The notes: generated by a model from the sequence alone, not told the origin. A DNA stretch of 64,000 nt from Lineus longissimus (GCF_910592395.1 NC_088309.1:23126599-23190598); one strand, 5' to 3'. Shown: positions 49,981 to 63,912, counted from the stretch's first letter. Translations and numbers: made by a program.

Positions 49981-51579
49981 ATGTACAACGTACTTGATTT
50001 ATAGCAACACAATTTAGGATAACGTGGTCGCTTGCCTAAAAGTCATGGAAATTGAAGTTACTTTGAGAAATTGACGACCCCAGAAAATCAGTGAATGATA
50101 ATTTAAGACACTATTAATCTACGGAACCGACCAAATCTTTTTGTCTCTTAATTTTTTAAAGAGTGCATCACAAACTGGGCGATTTGGGCTTCAAAAGCAG
50201 AATCCCATATTCAATTACAGAACGTGCCTTATCACAATTTAAGAACCACGCTTGAAAAACTCCTTTAAAAAGTCCTGCATAAAGCAATAGTGACACTTGA
50301 CACCGTTTGACCTTGATTTACGCACACCCTCCTCAATGATTTTTTTAGTAAAGACAGTAAGTTATTGAAAGGCGCGAGGCACGCTTTGAGCCTCAATGAT
50401 TTTTATTCACTTCTGAGAGAACTATGGAAATGCCCTCTGACCACATGCTGCGGAGTCCATGCACTTGGTAACTTGTGATGGCTATTTTTTGTTGCCGTTT
50501 CCTGGTTCCATGCACGGAGACATGCGCACAAAGGCCGTCTGCTCTCAGAAGTGCTAGTTATTCAAGCGTAAAAAACTAAACTGTCAGGTCGAGAGAAAAA
50601 AATACTTGAAAAAGCACGTTCTACGATGATGTGCGTCCATTTTTGTCTTCAGACCTATGGATTCATATTGTTTTGAGACACTGACAACCGCGTGTGGACA
50701 TGCGTCATGAAGGCCATGTCCACCTGAACTAGGGCGGGTGAGTTAACATTGATTGCTGAAAGGGACATGACAAAGCACGAATTCGTTTTGTAATCGGTTT
50801 CGTGGATTCGATTTTGTTGGCGAACGCTGCATTGGAAGATAGCAGTGCACCGTTGAAACTGAGGTAGCAGCATCTCAAAAGTGCAACATCTCTACCCGAA
50901 GATGAGCAAAATAGAAGCAGACATAATTTATACATAGCATCCGCAATGAGAAAAAAACCTGATTCAGGCAAAACAATATGTCCACTTAGAAAACGATGAA
51001 TTACACTCTCGACATTAGGTTTGGTCCTCTCGACAACCCTGGAGACATCAGGTGACTATTCGGAACAATAAAAGTGTTATTTTTACGAAAGATGCGCACA
51101 AGAGCCGATGTAGGCATACTCAAGAGCTCCTTGCAAGAACAATCGTGACAAAATTCACGGCGTTGCGATTTTGTCTTCATGAAGAACTTAACGTGGTCAA
51201 AAACTACCCGGAAACGAACGTGCGTTTCCAAATGCCCCCGCCCATATCTTAACCTAGTGTAAGGAGGCTTGTGAAGGGCCAAGAGGCATTATCATTCCTC
51301 TTTATGATACATGAGTAACCTAATACACTGGTGTACTTGAAGACCTGTATCTTTAAACTAACGTTGAATGAAAATGCTATGAGCTAGTCTAAAGTGCATG
51401 TCACCCTACGTTTGGCTTGTCAACCCGTACATTGGAGTGCTGTCACAATCATAAAATTTGCAAATGATTCGCCAATGTTCTGGTGAAATGAACTGAGGTC
51501 CTCAACCTGCAACAGGATGCTGTAGAGCCGTATCCTCATCTTGACAAAAGATCATACACGACGGTGATGGCTCCTAATC
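49981..51579. other. Non-genic stretch
   Basis: No supported gene. CCTCAATGATTTTT occurs at 50331 and again exactly 60 nt later at 50391. Confidence 0.5.
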
Positions 51580-52190
51580 TCGGGTAATAATCTCCACCTA
51601 ATGAGAAGCTTTTTCATGTAAGAACCATCAAGGTTTATTCCAGTCATCAAGCTTTCTGCCTCCGCTCACCAAGACGTTCTAATCCATTGACATAATAACA
51701 TTATGATGAAGCAGAGGAAAGGACCAGGAAGTCGCGGTGGTTAAGGGCCCTCGGAGCCACTTCTGCCCTCAATCGTGTCCTTTGATCTAAACTTGCGCCC
51801 AATCGGCCAAGAAGCCACGCCATCGGTCTAAGAGCAGGATGAGTGGGGAACCCCGGAGCGATACGCTTCAATCCTCTTACAAAAAGAGATACATAATGGC
51901 TAAGAGCTTTGTTGAAGGAAGATAATGAGTCTACTACACTGACTATTAATTTCCAAAGGGCTTCGCTCGGCTGGCTTCGTCATCTTTCGGATGATTTCTT
52001 ATTATTTATTGTGCATGAGCTAATAGGAGAGATAAATTGTGGTCAACCAGATAGAATAATTGAAAACCACCGGCAGCGTTAAGCCATGTCTGGTGAGGCG
52101 AGGCTTCTTCTTGGTGCTAGAGGAGAAGGCTTAGCATTGTGGACTAAAGTGCTTAGAGCGAAAAACGTGCAATTGTGAACCGACTCTGGC
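51580..52190. promoter_or_regulatory. Candidate conserved non-coding block
   Basis: A long complex stretch with balanced base use and few simple repeats. It contains CCTTTGATC (51779-51787, TCF/LEF-like), several TAATGA and TAAT cores, and TTATTATTTATTG (HOX/CDX-like). No open frame runs through it. Texture and motifs suggest an enhancer; this is inference only. Confidence 0.2.
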
Positions 52191-55100
52191 TAAAATGTCG
52201 AGTTATATGCAAAACACAAAAATACAGATGGATACTCGTATTACCTTTAAACAGAGAGGTGTGAAGAACCGCAAGAAACATGAGATAATTACCATTAACA
52301 AACTGTCTCACTTGCAGTCAATAATAGGAGGAATTCCCTCTGACAGGGAGACATCTCATCAAAGATACCAACAAAGGCACGGACAATAATATCATCCAGT
52401 TGTAAGAATCGACTAGACAATTCACCGGGGATGCGAGTTGTCAGCCCGCATCATTTGACGGAAACCCCACTGTGTAAAAGACACTCAAGCTAATAATAAA
52501 GAATATCGCATTGAATAGATATATTTCTTCAATTTGCACATCTGTAGGGATATGGTTTTAAATGAATGATTCGAATTTGATACCTACGATTGTAACACGA
52601 CCGCACTATCTTGACTGTCATGGCGTCTTAGGTTACATTGCGGTTGCAAGTTGATAGATTCAATGTATTATTGTGCTGCTGTTGGTAGATATAATAATTG
52701 GACTGGTCACAATGTCACAATCGCGTGTAAATTGTTTTCAGACACAAAAGTACGACATAATGTAATATATTCCAATTCTCTAATTGATATCAATCTGATT
52801 AACGACCGTACTCTGAGAGTGTATTTGTCCCGTCCGGGCACTGGAGGTACAAGATTACGTCTTGCTCCGTCCCAAACTCTAAAATTAGTTCTAAAAGGCA
52901 AAAACAGTGGGCAAAAAACAGGGCTTGCTGTGTACATGCAGGTCTGAAAGAAACTGGGCCATCAGAAGCATCTCCGATCCGAACGGTTTCAAAACTAGGT
53001 TTTGTCGTCCTCAAACTGATTCTTCATGATGCTTCCCCGTCCTTTTTCTGAACATTCTTCATCGACCTCCAACTGACCACTGTCCAGTTCCCGGCCTGGA
53101 GATTGATGATCCCTGACCACTACTCTACATGACCGTTTAACTGACCAGCAACTCAATTTTCTACCAGATTGCCCGTAATTTGAATCAGTTAACTGGCGTC
53201 TAATCTCAATTTGATACGATGGTCGAATATGCTCAATGAAATGAGACAAGCTGACCACAGGAACTGGTCATCTTGTCCACCCATTCCTCTTGTTAACCAA
53301 TAATGAAACACAATAGGCAGCCGCGTGGAAGAGAAATAAATTACCATACAATGTTGAGGTGTAATCATCTCATTTGTCCGTCTTTCATTTAATGGGTATG
53401 TTTACTCTGGACCAGCGGCCGGGGGTTGTGTGATCTGTTGGAGATGTAGCCCGGGGTCTAGTTGACGGAGCACCGCAGCACGAGGTCATCAGGGTGGGAA
53501 CACAGTAGAATAAATTTAAATCCTGATTTCTAGTGCGATCCCTTGGGCTTCAGTGATTTCGTATCGTCTGCAACTCTAAACAATCGTCTCTCCTTGCGGT
53601 GATTCAGAGAAAACAAACAAGGCGTATGATGCATGCCTCTTTCCTCTTTCCTTGTTATTCAAGATTGAGTATTGCTCCATTTGAAAGTGTAATGTCGACA
53701 TTCATGTTCAGATATGACCACAATTAGGGAGGACCGACTCCAAATATAAAACTTAGCTAGTTAATGATATCAAATGATTCTGGACTACTACGACAAAAAA
53801 TGCAGAGTTGCACCAGAAACGAAAGATCAAGACAAAAAGGTAAACATCGTATAGGTGATTCACCATTTTGTTTTGAGTCATTGTATTCCAACCAGAAGAG
53901 GTTGTGGTTGCTTCCTCTCTTTTAATCTAGTCAACTAGTCAATAGACAAATTACAAGACATCAGATATGTAAAATATTGAGTTGAGGAAATCCTCATCAA
54001 TAATCCGGAATCGAGATACTCTGTTTAATCTTCCTTTCAATGCTTTGATGGAAACCTCATCCCATCTGATATCTTTTCAATTCAGATTTGAGCATAATGC
54101 AAATAAACTATTAATTTTCCAGTGGGAGACAGCGGATGAAAGAAGTAAAAAGGATAGAGTTCAGGTGTCATTTCGCGTATGAATTCAACTTTAATTCTCT
54201 TTCTTTTACATTTTGTAATCTCACCAATATTTTGCATAGTTTATTAAAAATCTACCGCAGCAGAAAGCAAGGTCGACCCCTGACGTCAGCCACTGCCAGT
54301 CTAGCTTATCTAGTCGCGAACATTCGCGTTAAAGAATTATTGACACCCAACTCCAGCCAGGCTCTCGAAATGAACAATGGCGTCTCGATTTGAATGGGAC
54401 TAGAGACAGCGTGTTTGTACTCTTCTCCAGTAAGGCTGGCTAGGAGTGTTGGTAAACCTCAAAACAGACTGATGTGGCCCTAAGGAACCCGCAGGGGTCA
54501 CCATTCAAGCCTTGCCAACCTGGCGCTTTTTCACTCGAGTGTTGGCTTCGCAGGTAGCCATGATGTATGTGTCTTTTTACGATTGTTCTGTCTACAACCC
54601 GCATGCTTTAAAGCAATTAAGATTGTTCCGTGGTCGCGAAGTATGTACTGGGAATATGAAAAAATGATTTGCACTATCGTCACTGTTAGCCGTGATACTT
54701 GAATCACATTTTAGCTCCGATATTTCTGAATATAAGACAAAAGCCAAATCAGGGCCACGACGCCGCGCCTGTACATGACTGATGATATTGATGATCAACT
54801 TGAAAAAAGTACATCCATACCCGATATTTAAGTTATCTTCTTCTCTTAACTGTTTCCTTCTTACACCTGGGGTCGGTAAATGCCGAAGAAAAACAAATAA
54901 TTGAAGCATTAAAAGTCAGGCGAAGTGCCCGAGTTGCCACTGGAATTTTAACAACGGTGAATGAATTTACAAAAAAACGGAAATTGGACAATTGGAATGA
55001 GATTTAGCTGTCTATAAGACGATTCATATATGAGATACATTCGTAATAATCCAAAGCAGACATCAAGTTGCGTTTGATGGAATATTGCTCCGTTTATAGG

Positions 55101-56477
55101 GAATCCCCCCCCCCCCCAAACAGCCCTAAATATGATCGGCATCCCGCTGATAGTTACAATGTCATGTTTTCCCTCTCGTCGCAAAAATAACGCGAAGTCA
55201 GTCAGCTGACGACAAAAGTTTGGAAGGCGTTAGTTTGACATTATGCATTTTTACAGGCAGAAGAATCATCAAAATCAGGTCGCCATTCACAATACTCCCA
55301 TTTTTTTCGAAGTCGTGCTGCTATCATCCCAGGGTGATCATGCAGGCGATTTCTTTGACTTTTTCCAGCCCCCAAAACCAGCCAAATGTTCTTAATTGTT
55401 GCGGTCACCCACAAAAAGAAATTAAAAATCTCATGACAGGTGGTGACCTCCGGAGGGAATTATAAGATTTCCTTTGAAATTTTAACATTGAACCAACTAA
55501 TGAGTTAAATTTCATCACTGCTGGCGATTTGAATAAGTAAACATGAGGAAGGATCGGACAGAGCACCATCAGTCACTATTTCTGAAAAATCCGTCATTGT
55601 TTCCAAGGACAGGGGTAACTAGAACCACTCATTTAACCAATGAGATTTGCATGATTCTGCACGTAATTACGTTACAAGAGTAGGGTACATTTTATCTGGG
55701 ATCTTAATGATTTGTTTGGGGGTATTGCTAGGAAAACATCGATTCTTATCTTTGGCAATAGAGCTATTGGATCAATGCAATATTTCGGAATGATCGCATC
55801 GAAACCGAAATGCCCCTAGCGGGGAAATTCGATCGGCCCTGTTACCAAAGATATGAATGACTGCAATGAAATAAACGAAAATTCATGTTTGAGTTAATTT
55901 GAAGATTTAAATCTTGAAATATGAAACTTTATTGGAACAATAATGACTTTTACTTCGTCAAAGTACCAGAACCCAGTAACGTTACGTTAGGCTTCTCATT
56001 GTTCATTTGAAAAATGTCAGAATTGTTTTATTTTATGAATGCAGAGAAAAACATATTTTAGAAAACGTATCAGTTTAAATTATCAATACTATAACATGAC
56101 CAAATTGACCATGAGAATATTCGGGTTGCAACTGCCTTCATCAACTTTGGGATTAGTCCTCTAAATATGTTACCAGCTGATGCTGTTTTACATCAGGATC
56201 ACATAAGGGGTCGGCAGGTTGGCATGCCATCTCAAGGTCTTGCCCGTGCCTCTAAGCCCAGGGGCTTCAAACGATCACATCTGATATAACAACAAAGGAA
56301 CTGTTCGGTGTATAATTTAGGAGGTGAGGACAGATTCATGTAATTAGCGTTGATTAATAGTATTATGTTATTAACAGAATGGGATCTTTATGGTAATGGT
56401 GCATAAGAGGTGTGAAAGTAACTTTAGTGTTGCTTTCTCTGTTGGTTTTAATCCTGTGTGGTCCAAACAATCAGTTT
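52191..56477. other. Non-genic stretch
   Basis: No supported gene. It includes a run of 13 C at 55105-55117 and an octamer ATTTGCAT at 55645-55652 next to CCAAT (55637), a POU/NF-Y type pairing that may be chance. Open frames at 52651-53260 show no recognisable domain. Confidence 0.45.
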
Positions 56478-56900
56478 TAGTGACTTGGTTTCTAAGTCTG
56501 TTCCAAAAACATCGACGAAATCTGTTGGTTTTTAGGCTGATTAGACGTTACATACACCAGTATATAGACTGCTCCATCTGTCCTCGGTCAGATTTCTTCT
56601 TGGGAGGACCCAACTCGTCCTAGATTACCAGCCGTCCAAGGCTAACGAGTGCGAACTGCACAGGTTTGAAATCAGAGGTTTCCTTCTCCTACACTTCTCC
56701 TTGGCCGTTGGTGATTTGGCATTAGCGACTTGGCTTCAAAGTCTCTTTAAAAGATATCATTCTGCTCTGTTAGTGAATTGGCGTTGGCTTCTCAGTCCCT
56801 GTCAAAGACCTCTTCTTGTATCGTTTGTCACTTGGCTTTCGTCATTTGATTACGAAACATCTTTCAAAGACATCGTCGTGTTCTTTTGGTGACTTGACAA
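56478..56900. repeat. Degenerate ~50-60-bp minisatellite-like array
   Basis: Related units start near 56480, 56725, 56773, 56827 and 56889. The consensus words are GTGACTTGGCTTC, AAGTCTCTTTCAAA and GACATC, followed by TGTTCTTTTG. Unit length varies from 48 to 62 nt, with strong divergence. On the plus strand it reads as repeated TW(L/F)xSLF-like segments, an effect of the repeat and not evidence of a protein. Confidence 0.45.
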
Positions 56901-58780
56901 TACGTGCCATATATCACCAGCTGATCTCATTAATAAAGTGTCGATAATCACATAATGTTACCTTTATTGTTAGATAAGGACAGCAAAACCATAGGATCAC
57001 TTTCGACCTTGACAATAAACCGTTGGGGATTCATTTGTTATCAGGCACGAGGTATTCGATGGTTATCTTGCTAAAACAATGGTAAATGTGACCAAAAGCT
57101 CTCATTTCTAAAATATAGGACATCTGACATCTTCTGAGCTGGCCTAAGGGTCCAAAAAGTGGCCACAGTGGGGCCTCATTGTCCCTACGACAACTTTCAC
57201 ACTTAAGAAACAAAGCGGTGGATCGCGACCCACCCTGGTTCGAGTTCGGATCCCGAGTCCGTAGGTAGGTCCCGCCTACGCCAGATGTCTCCTGAAAAAC
57301 CCTTACTCAACGCCCCATAAGCGTTCCGGAATAATTAGCTGTCTAGGTGCGAGGGTTGAAAAAGGTCACAGCTAAGGCTTTGATATCGGACCCTCCGCAC
57401 TTTCACCTTGTTATGCGGTGAACAAAAGTAAAAGAAGCCGATTACGTGCCTCCTGTTCCCATTAGACCTGGTTAGCATTCGGCTAACTCGACATTGTTCT
57501 TATTCTGTGTGTTACCGCATGGCCGCCTCGCCCGCCCTTTTGTCAATGAAACCATGAAGGCGTGTGCTACTTTTGTTCTTTGAAACATTACTTAGGGTTC
57601 AAGCAAATGCTACTTTGATATACATGTACAAGTATCCACAAGACTATAGCTTAGAGTAAGCCACTTTTGACTAGCTTTGTCAATTCAAATCTTCTAGCTT
57701 TGTCAATTCATAGTCAACATGTTTCGTCTTGATAATCATAATTTGAAAGTATTTTTGGTAGAGGAGCAGAAAAAAAGTGAATTCACAGCTGCAACCAAAC
57801 TTTCTCTGTTAACTCTCGGAGAACAAAAAGAAGGCAGTCGTACACATTTTTTGACACATAAAAGCTGGCTGGTATACATGTATTGAAACAGGTCACTTAA
57901 AATTTACTAAAATCATAGCATCCTTGTTACCAGTGTTGGGGTTTTTCTTTTCAACGTCACTGTGTCGTTGCCTTGGCTAGTCTCTTTTGCCCTCTTTGAG
58001 ATATCAATCCTGGAATAACTTTGCTGCAGCTATTTTTTACACTCTTGATCCATGCAAAGGGTCATCTTTCTTCATCCCTTCTCTACTAAACTACGACAGC
58101 GGGTAAGTGATTTGTATATTTCACATCATATCAAAAAGGGTTGTCCTCATTATACGGTTGAACCCCTCACCATCATTATCAGCCTCAAAGATACCAATCA
58201 TCGGCTGTTCTGCTTTGTTGACGTCATAATAGGAATTAGCATCGTGTTATGAGCCGTATTCTCGTAAAATATAAAAGAGGGACAGTCTCATTAATCATGT
58301 GTCATCCTGATGTGGATTCCCTTCCCAATCATTTTCTTCTCCTTCTCGCTTTTATCTATAAAAATTGAACATATATAAACATCCAACATATATTCATTTC
58401 AACACAGCCCAAACACCAAGGGGGTGAAATGAGGATGCAATATTGTTGACAATTTAAAAAGCTACCAAGACCAGTATCACTAGCATTGATGTGATATCCT
58501 CTATTCTTACTTCATACTGGTGTTGGCGATTTGAGGACGTCTGTCAGACGCAGCACCACTCCCAACCCTATGGGATTCGTGTCAGTCAGTTGTGACCCAT
58601 GTCCAATTCGACATGATGTAGCGGGAGGGTCGAACAACGTTCTCCCGAGGAGTGCTTCAGCGGGTCAGGCCAATACTTTCAGCGCTCCACGGCCCTTTCC
58701 CCGGTCATTAATCATCTGTGGGGGAAGCATCGTTCGTTACAATGACAAGTCCGGTAGTGGACAATGACAGGATGATTCGG
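56901..58780. other. Non-genic stretch with small repeats
   Basis: CTAGCTTTGTCAATTCA is duplicated at 57671-57687 and 57694-57710. At 57237-57260 GGTTCGAGTTCGGATCCCG resembles a B-box, but no matching A-box or cloverleaf was found. No supported gene. Confidence 0.5.
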
Positions 58781-58835
58781 AAGCTATCAATGGAATTTAC
58801 ATTATGGAAATTTCAAGGTCCCTGTTCGTTGTAGA
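58781..58835 (+). repeat. Dispersed direct repeat, copy 1
   Basis: AAGCTATCAATGGAATTTAC then ATTATGGAAATTTC matches AAGCAGTCAATTAAATCGAC then ATTATGGAAATTTC at 59644-59677, 863 nt downstream. The flanks of the two copies are also loosely alike over about 55 nt. Confidence 0.4.
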
Positions 58836-59643
58836 TATAGGTGCCATCTTTCTGGGTTGTGGTTTCGTGGCATGGTTTCGTTAAACAGTCAAATGGGTGA
58901 AATAATGTAGTGTTTTTAATGGCAGCGTATGGGCTTTTCATCGACGTTGAAGTTTGAAGGTCGTCATGTTTTGTCGATAGCATCATTGAGTGTGATAAAG
59001 TCAATACCCAAAACAATAATACATTGTATTTATTATTTCTCCAGGCAAGTCAAATGAATGGAGCATTGTCAACACGTTAGTCTCTGAATAGAAATTAGTC
59101 TTGTTGAATGCAAGGCCGTGGTTCATTGTTTGTCCATTTTGACCACATCGATGTCTCGGTAGAATGGCTTCTATACATACATGAGCATTGAAAATCGCAC
59201 TACTACAATAGAGTGGTTTTATGTGACGTCATCACATACCATGTTGGAGGGACAGACAAAAGAAAGCAAGTCCAAATGACCATGACAGCATTTGATTCAG
59301 TTTAGTCAGGCACGATAAAGCATTGTCCTGCCTTCCAACATGAGCAATGAAAACACTATCCTCTAGCCTTCCTTGCATTCTCGACATTGGTGTGTCCTGG
59401 AAGAAATGGAATCATATAAAATAAAAGGCAGACTGTGTCTAGCTTTGACCACCTCCTGTAACATTGTTGCTGATTTGAAGGTTGTCCATCAAAATCTCAT
59501 CATGCCAGTTTCAGGGTCATACCTTTCGTTGACATAAGTTGCCCAGCATTCTTGGTTGGATGAGGGACAAAACCCCGAGAAGTGACCATGTTGATTTGGT
59601 TTCTTTTGTTCACCAGCTTTTGTCAGATGTATTTTATGATAGA
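58836..59643. other. Non-genic stretch, possibly degenerate repeat
   Basis: Recurring words such as AGCATTGTC(A/C) (59063, 59318) and TTGCTGATTTGAAGG echo other parts of 56.4-60.2 kb, which suggests an old repeat array. No gene supported. Confidence 0.35.
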
Positions 59644-59700
59644 AAGCAGTCAATTAAATCGACATTATGGAAATTTCGATATTGGAATCGCTCCATTTTC
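59644..59700 (+). repeat. Dispersed direct repeat, copy 2
   Basis: Partner of 58781-58835, in the same orientation. Confidence 0.4.
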
Positions 59701-62489
59701 GTTCTTTCGTGATTCGACAAAGCATTGTCAAATGTGCAGTCCAAAGAGGACAGGTGTATGCTTTGCTTCGAACTACATTAATATGTCATTATTCCAAATC
59801 CAAGGCTATCATTTTTAGAAAATTAACAGTTGTCCAGTTTCAATATGCTAATCCAAGGTTACAACTTTGTCTCATATGGGGTAATTTTTCCAACAGGTTA
59901 TAAGGTTCCAATGAGAACATGGATATAGTCAATCCCTTTTTCACCATCTTTTGTCACAGCTAATTTTTGGCCAACGCCAAATTTGACCTTGTCTTCTCCT
60001 CAGATTGCCTGGAGTGGTCAGTTGTTAGAATGTAATTTGCTAACTCGTGTTCGAGGCATCAAATTGTCATTAGGCACTCCAAGGGGTCTAACTGGACCTC
60101 GTCCAGGGCACGTCGTTCCCTCGAATTCCCCTGAAATTTGGGATCATCCAATTTTCAGCTTTCTCTTGGAGCGTTTGTCCTCTGATGGTTGGGGCCATCT
60201 CTTTTTCTCGTTTAAAAAAAGAAGAAAATATCAGTTTGTATGAATGCTTGCAAATGCAACATTGAAAGATATGGTTCTGTTCCTTTGCAAGTTATCAATG
60301 TACATAGAGCATCTGCTGATGCCAGAAATCTCACTATTAGAAATAAAATTGTTGGGTTTTTTCTTCAAATAAAAAAGCTTTAAAGGTTTTCCATTTTGCT
60401 GATACGGCGTGCATATTTGTGTAGGTTTATCAAAAGTTTTATTTCCGAAGACTGTCGATTAATTTTTCAAGGTTACGAACGATTAATGAAAAATGAAATA
60501 TTTGCTTTGCATTGTACCATTTACAAAAGGCACCTAAATCAGCAGATCTGAACCTCAGTCGTGGTCGACCAGAAACGATGCAGACCAATTATCAAAAATG
60601 AGCAGGCATTTAAGGAAAAATATCCCACTAGATAATTTTATTATAAATGTGATATTCGTTCTTGTATTGTTTTCTAATGTTTCAATTCGCATTCAACAGC
60701 GTTGACATTGCTCATTTAATTTTGATTCAAATCTAGTCTACGGAGTCCGAGTGGCTGCAAAGGGCAAACAATAGATATTTCTAAGGTTAGCCCGTCCTAT
60801 CTCTTATCTTCTTTCCCAGCCTCTGCTGAAGGACTTTGTTGAGTGATTAGGGATTCGCTGTGTTGGTACCCTGTCGCCTAACAATTTGCGGGGTTGCGCG
60901 ACTAAGGCGGGGGACCCAACCTCCGAGTCGTACTTCAACAAATGCGACACGTGCTGCTCTATCCGCTGCTTTTTTCATGTTTCAACAATAACTTTATTTC
61001 TTGAGTCGTTTTTAGATGACCACTTTAAACAGACAATACGTGGTCGTTTAAGGAATATATAAAAATGAAAGATGAAAAATGAATAATAGCCTGCTCCTAT
61101 ATACAGTCTTCTTGGCAATAGCATTTTGATGTCATCAGAACTACAGTGCCTGTCTCAGCACTCATTCTACCTCCGCAAGAACGAGAATCGCTCCGCACTA
61201 ATTACAAACATTATCACTTTGATTTGCTCAAATAGGTAATTTCTTAATTGGATTCTTCGATGAATGCTTAAACCTTCCCATAAACCGTAGCCTTTAGTAA
61301 CCAAATCCACGCTCGAGTAGGCATAGTTGCGAACATTGCAGCACAGAACCAATCACGCAGACTCTTCAATGATGCTCATTCACTAATTGGGAGGGATTAA
61401 AATCCGGCTCAATTACACGGAAATGCAAATCCGAAACGAAGATGCAATTTTTCACGGTGTTGAAACGAAGGTTCCTCCAATTAGTTATACTAAACCTGTC
61501 GGATCTTCCGACACGGGGCATCACAAGTCGCTGCTTCATCTATCATCGTTAGAAAGGTTCATGTTACGATAAAGGCAGATTTTTATACTTTTGTGCTTCG
61601 CCTAACGCAATCCGTCACACTTTACTTTGTTCTAATTATCAAAATGAAAGAAGGTATTTGAAACCAGTGAATATCCTGATTGAGTTGGCCCTTATTAGGA
61701 CTTGCATTCAGGATACTTCAGTTTTTGTCAAACCAGTTCAGAGACCTCCAAGTGAAAAAAATTAATGGCAACAAAAATGCCCAAACTTGCGTACTTGCTC
61801 AAACGACGTTAGTAGTGACGTTGGCGTTAATTCCTAAAGCTTTAACTGTTGTGCATATAATTGACTGAAGGAGTTGAGCTCACGGTGGCGTCTGTCTCTA
61901 TGAACGCCGGTCTGGTGACAGATGTAAAGTATACGGAAGTATCTGGAAGTACGCGGAACCCACACACCATAATTTCGGTATGAAACATGACGCCTGGACA
62001 ACCTCCGATTTTTCTACCGCGTCCAGTGTCAGAGTTATGATGGCCCCTTGATGTCGGTGGTGCAAGAAGTCAAGTTTGATACAAGAAATATGATACCTTC
62101 TCAATTAATTAATTATCAGAAATTAGTCCATTGGTCACCATCCGCAAACATGTGTTTAGTTGTCAAAACAAAGGTAAAATATACCAATGATATTATTACC
62201 TTCTGGCTTCTTTTTCATCCAGGGGAAACTGTAATTATTTTTTTGACAGGACTGTATAGATTTCGAGATAGCCTCAAAGATACGGACACGAATTTGATAT
62301 TCTTCAGGTATTTTATGTCGCTCGGCTGTAAACGCAGCGTGCAAGACGACGTCCGGAGAGCGCACTGTCGTCTGCATACATGCAACCTCACTCCAACGCA
62401 CCACACGACAATAATACAGCAAGTTATTGTAGGAGATAATCCTGATCGCCAAGCACCTGGGTCGAGCTGGCGTCCGCGATGTTAAAACA
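59701..62489. other. Non-genic stretch
   Basis: No supported gene. Three units of a 10-bp repeat (AGTATACGGA, AGTATCTGGA, AGTACGCGGA) lie at 61928-61957. A 145-codon plus-strand open run (62048-62485) is within chance length and unrecognised. Confidence 0.45.
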
Positions 62490-62540
62490 CTACCTCTGTA
62501 ACGTCACAGAGTTAAGTGGTTAGTGTGGTTTTGACTAAAT
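62490..62540 (+). repeat. Hairpin-bearing dispersed repeat, copy 1
   Basis: ACCTCTGTAACGTCACAGAG carries a perfect CTCTGT/ACAGAG stem, followed by GTGGTTAGTGTGG and TTTTGAC. The same order occurs at 63913-63955. Confidence 0.4.
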
Positions 62541-62639
62541 GAAGCCTTTTCTTGTACGGATGCTGACATTTTGACGGGCATTGTCTCCTGCCTTTGTCTG
62601 GACGCCGACAACCTTATATCCAATGACATCGAAACATCT

Positions 62640-62900
62640 TCACCCGGGCCGACCGTATCTTTTTGTCCTATGCTCTTTTGTGTTCTCGGCCGATCAGCCC
62701 TCATTAGATCACGCGGCTGCGGTTTGGAGTTGGTTTTCGCGGTGAGGCTATCACGCTGGGGCTATTCGGGTGGATATCCCACGAAGCGGACGCCTGCTGC
62801 TGCGTGCCCGAACCGACGGGTAAACCGCGCGGAGGGGACTAAAGTGGCAAGGGGCATCAGGCGAATCCTCAGCTTCTTGTCTCGAAATATAATCCATGTA
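62640..62900. promoter_or_regulatory. CpG-rich block ending in a TATA-like word
   Basis: Markedly C+G- and CpG-rich (CGGCCGATCAGC, CACGCGGCTGCGG, AACCGCGCGGAGG). It ends near 62898-62906 with TATATAAGG. A plus-strand frame is open across it (62571-62930), which is common in such composition. It could be a CpG-type promoter or a regulatory island; no start site is assignable. Confidence 0.22.
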
Positions 62901-63912
62901 TATAAGGTTACCTTTTTTCCGCACTCATGATGAAGAAAACCTCGTGACTGGATTAAATCACGCATGGCGCGTTCTCCTAACTCACGTTCTCTCGCCCGCT
63001 CTCGTGGGAGGACCGTTACGCCTGCCGCAAAACCACGAAACGTCTATTTAATCATTTGAGAATGCTAAGTTAATCACGTAAGATTTTCCTGCGGAAGACT
63101 TCTTTATTTTTAAATATTTCAGATTTGCGTGTAACCGCAATGCTTTTACGCTGACAGGTATAATTGATGAGCTATAGGCGTTCGCGGTTTTGAAACGCTG
63201 CTTTCACCGCGCGTATATTTCAATATTAAAATCACAGGAACAACAGATTTTAAGCTGGTTTTGTTGGATTTTCAGAAAAAAATTGTTTGACATGATTCAT
63301 GATTTTTTGGCTAAGAGGTTTCATTTACCATAACAAAAGCACCCTCAAGATAATGTTTCTCCCAAACGGCACTATAGAGAGGCATTGTCTGGACTTTTTT
63401 TGTCCGAACCTATTCTTCTGGTTTGCCGATATCAGTTGCTCCTGGCAATTATTGAAAGTTCGGGAAAATTTCGTGCCCGTCTGGAATATTTATGCCATCT
63501 CGTGGCCCGGGGTCTGACAGGTCCTGTTCATATCACACCCCTGTTTTCATCCATACAATAACCGAGGAGCACTTTAATCTCAAGCCAACCAACACGTGTT
63601 AAATTGATCGTGAGTTTGCGATGAAATATCGTCCCCAAGTTCAACCGACCTTGTGCCAGGAAAGATTTAATGAAAACGTCAGAAAAAACTCCAATTCAAG
63701 AAGTGTCGCAATTGGAGACCACACCGCGCAATCGTCAATGTTTAAAAACCAACAATGCAATTGATTACATCACACAAAATGATAAATCAATATTTTTTAA
63801 TTCCTATCTTTGTCTTTACAAAAGACTATTCTGATGTTGACTAGGACGGGAGTTTGATCGAGATGTGTGTTTTTCGCGGCTGGGCCACCGCTCGCCCTAG
63901 AGGTTGACCCTA
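62901..63912. other. Non-genic stretch with one hairpin
   Basis: CGCGGT (63183-63188) pairs with ACCGCG (63206-63211), with partial extension by GAAA/TTTC. Otherwise no supported feature. Confidence 0.45.

Noticed and set aside
57230-57265. B-box-like GGTTCGAGTTC, possible tRNA or SINE
   Set aside because: No A-box at a suitable distance and no cloverleaf pairing.
62048-62485. 145-codon open run on the plus strand
   Set aside because: No family resemblance, no splice support, chance length.
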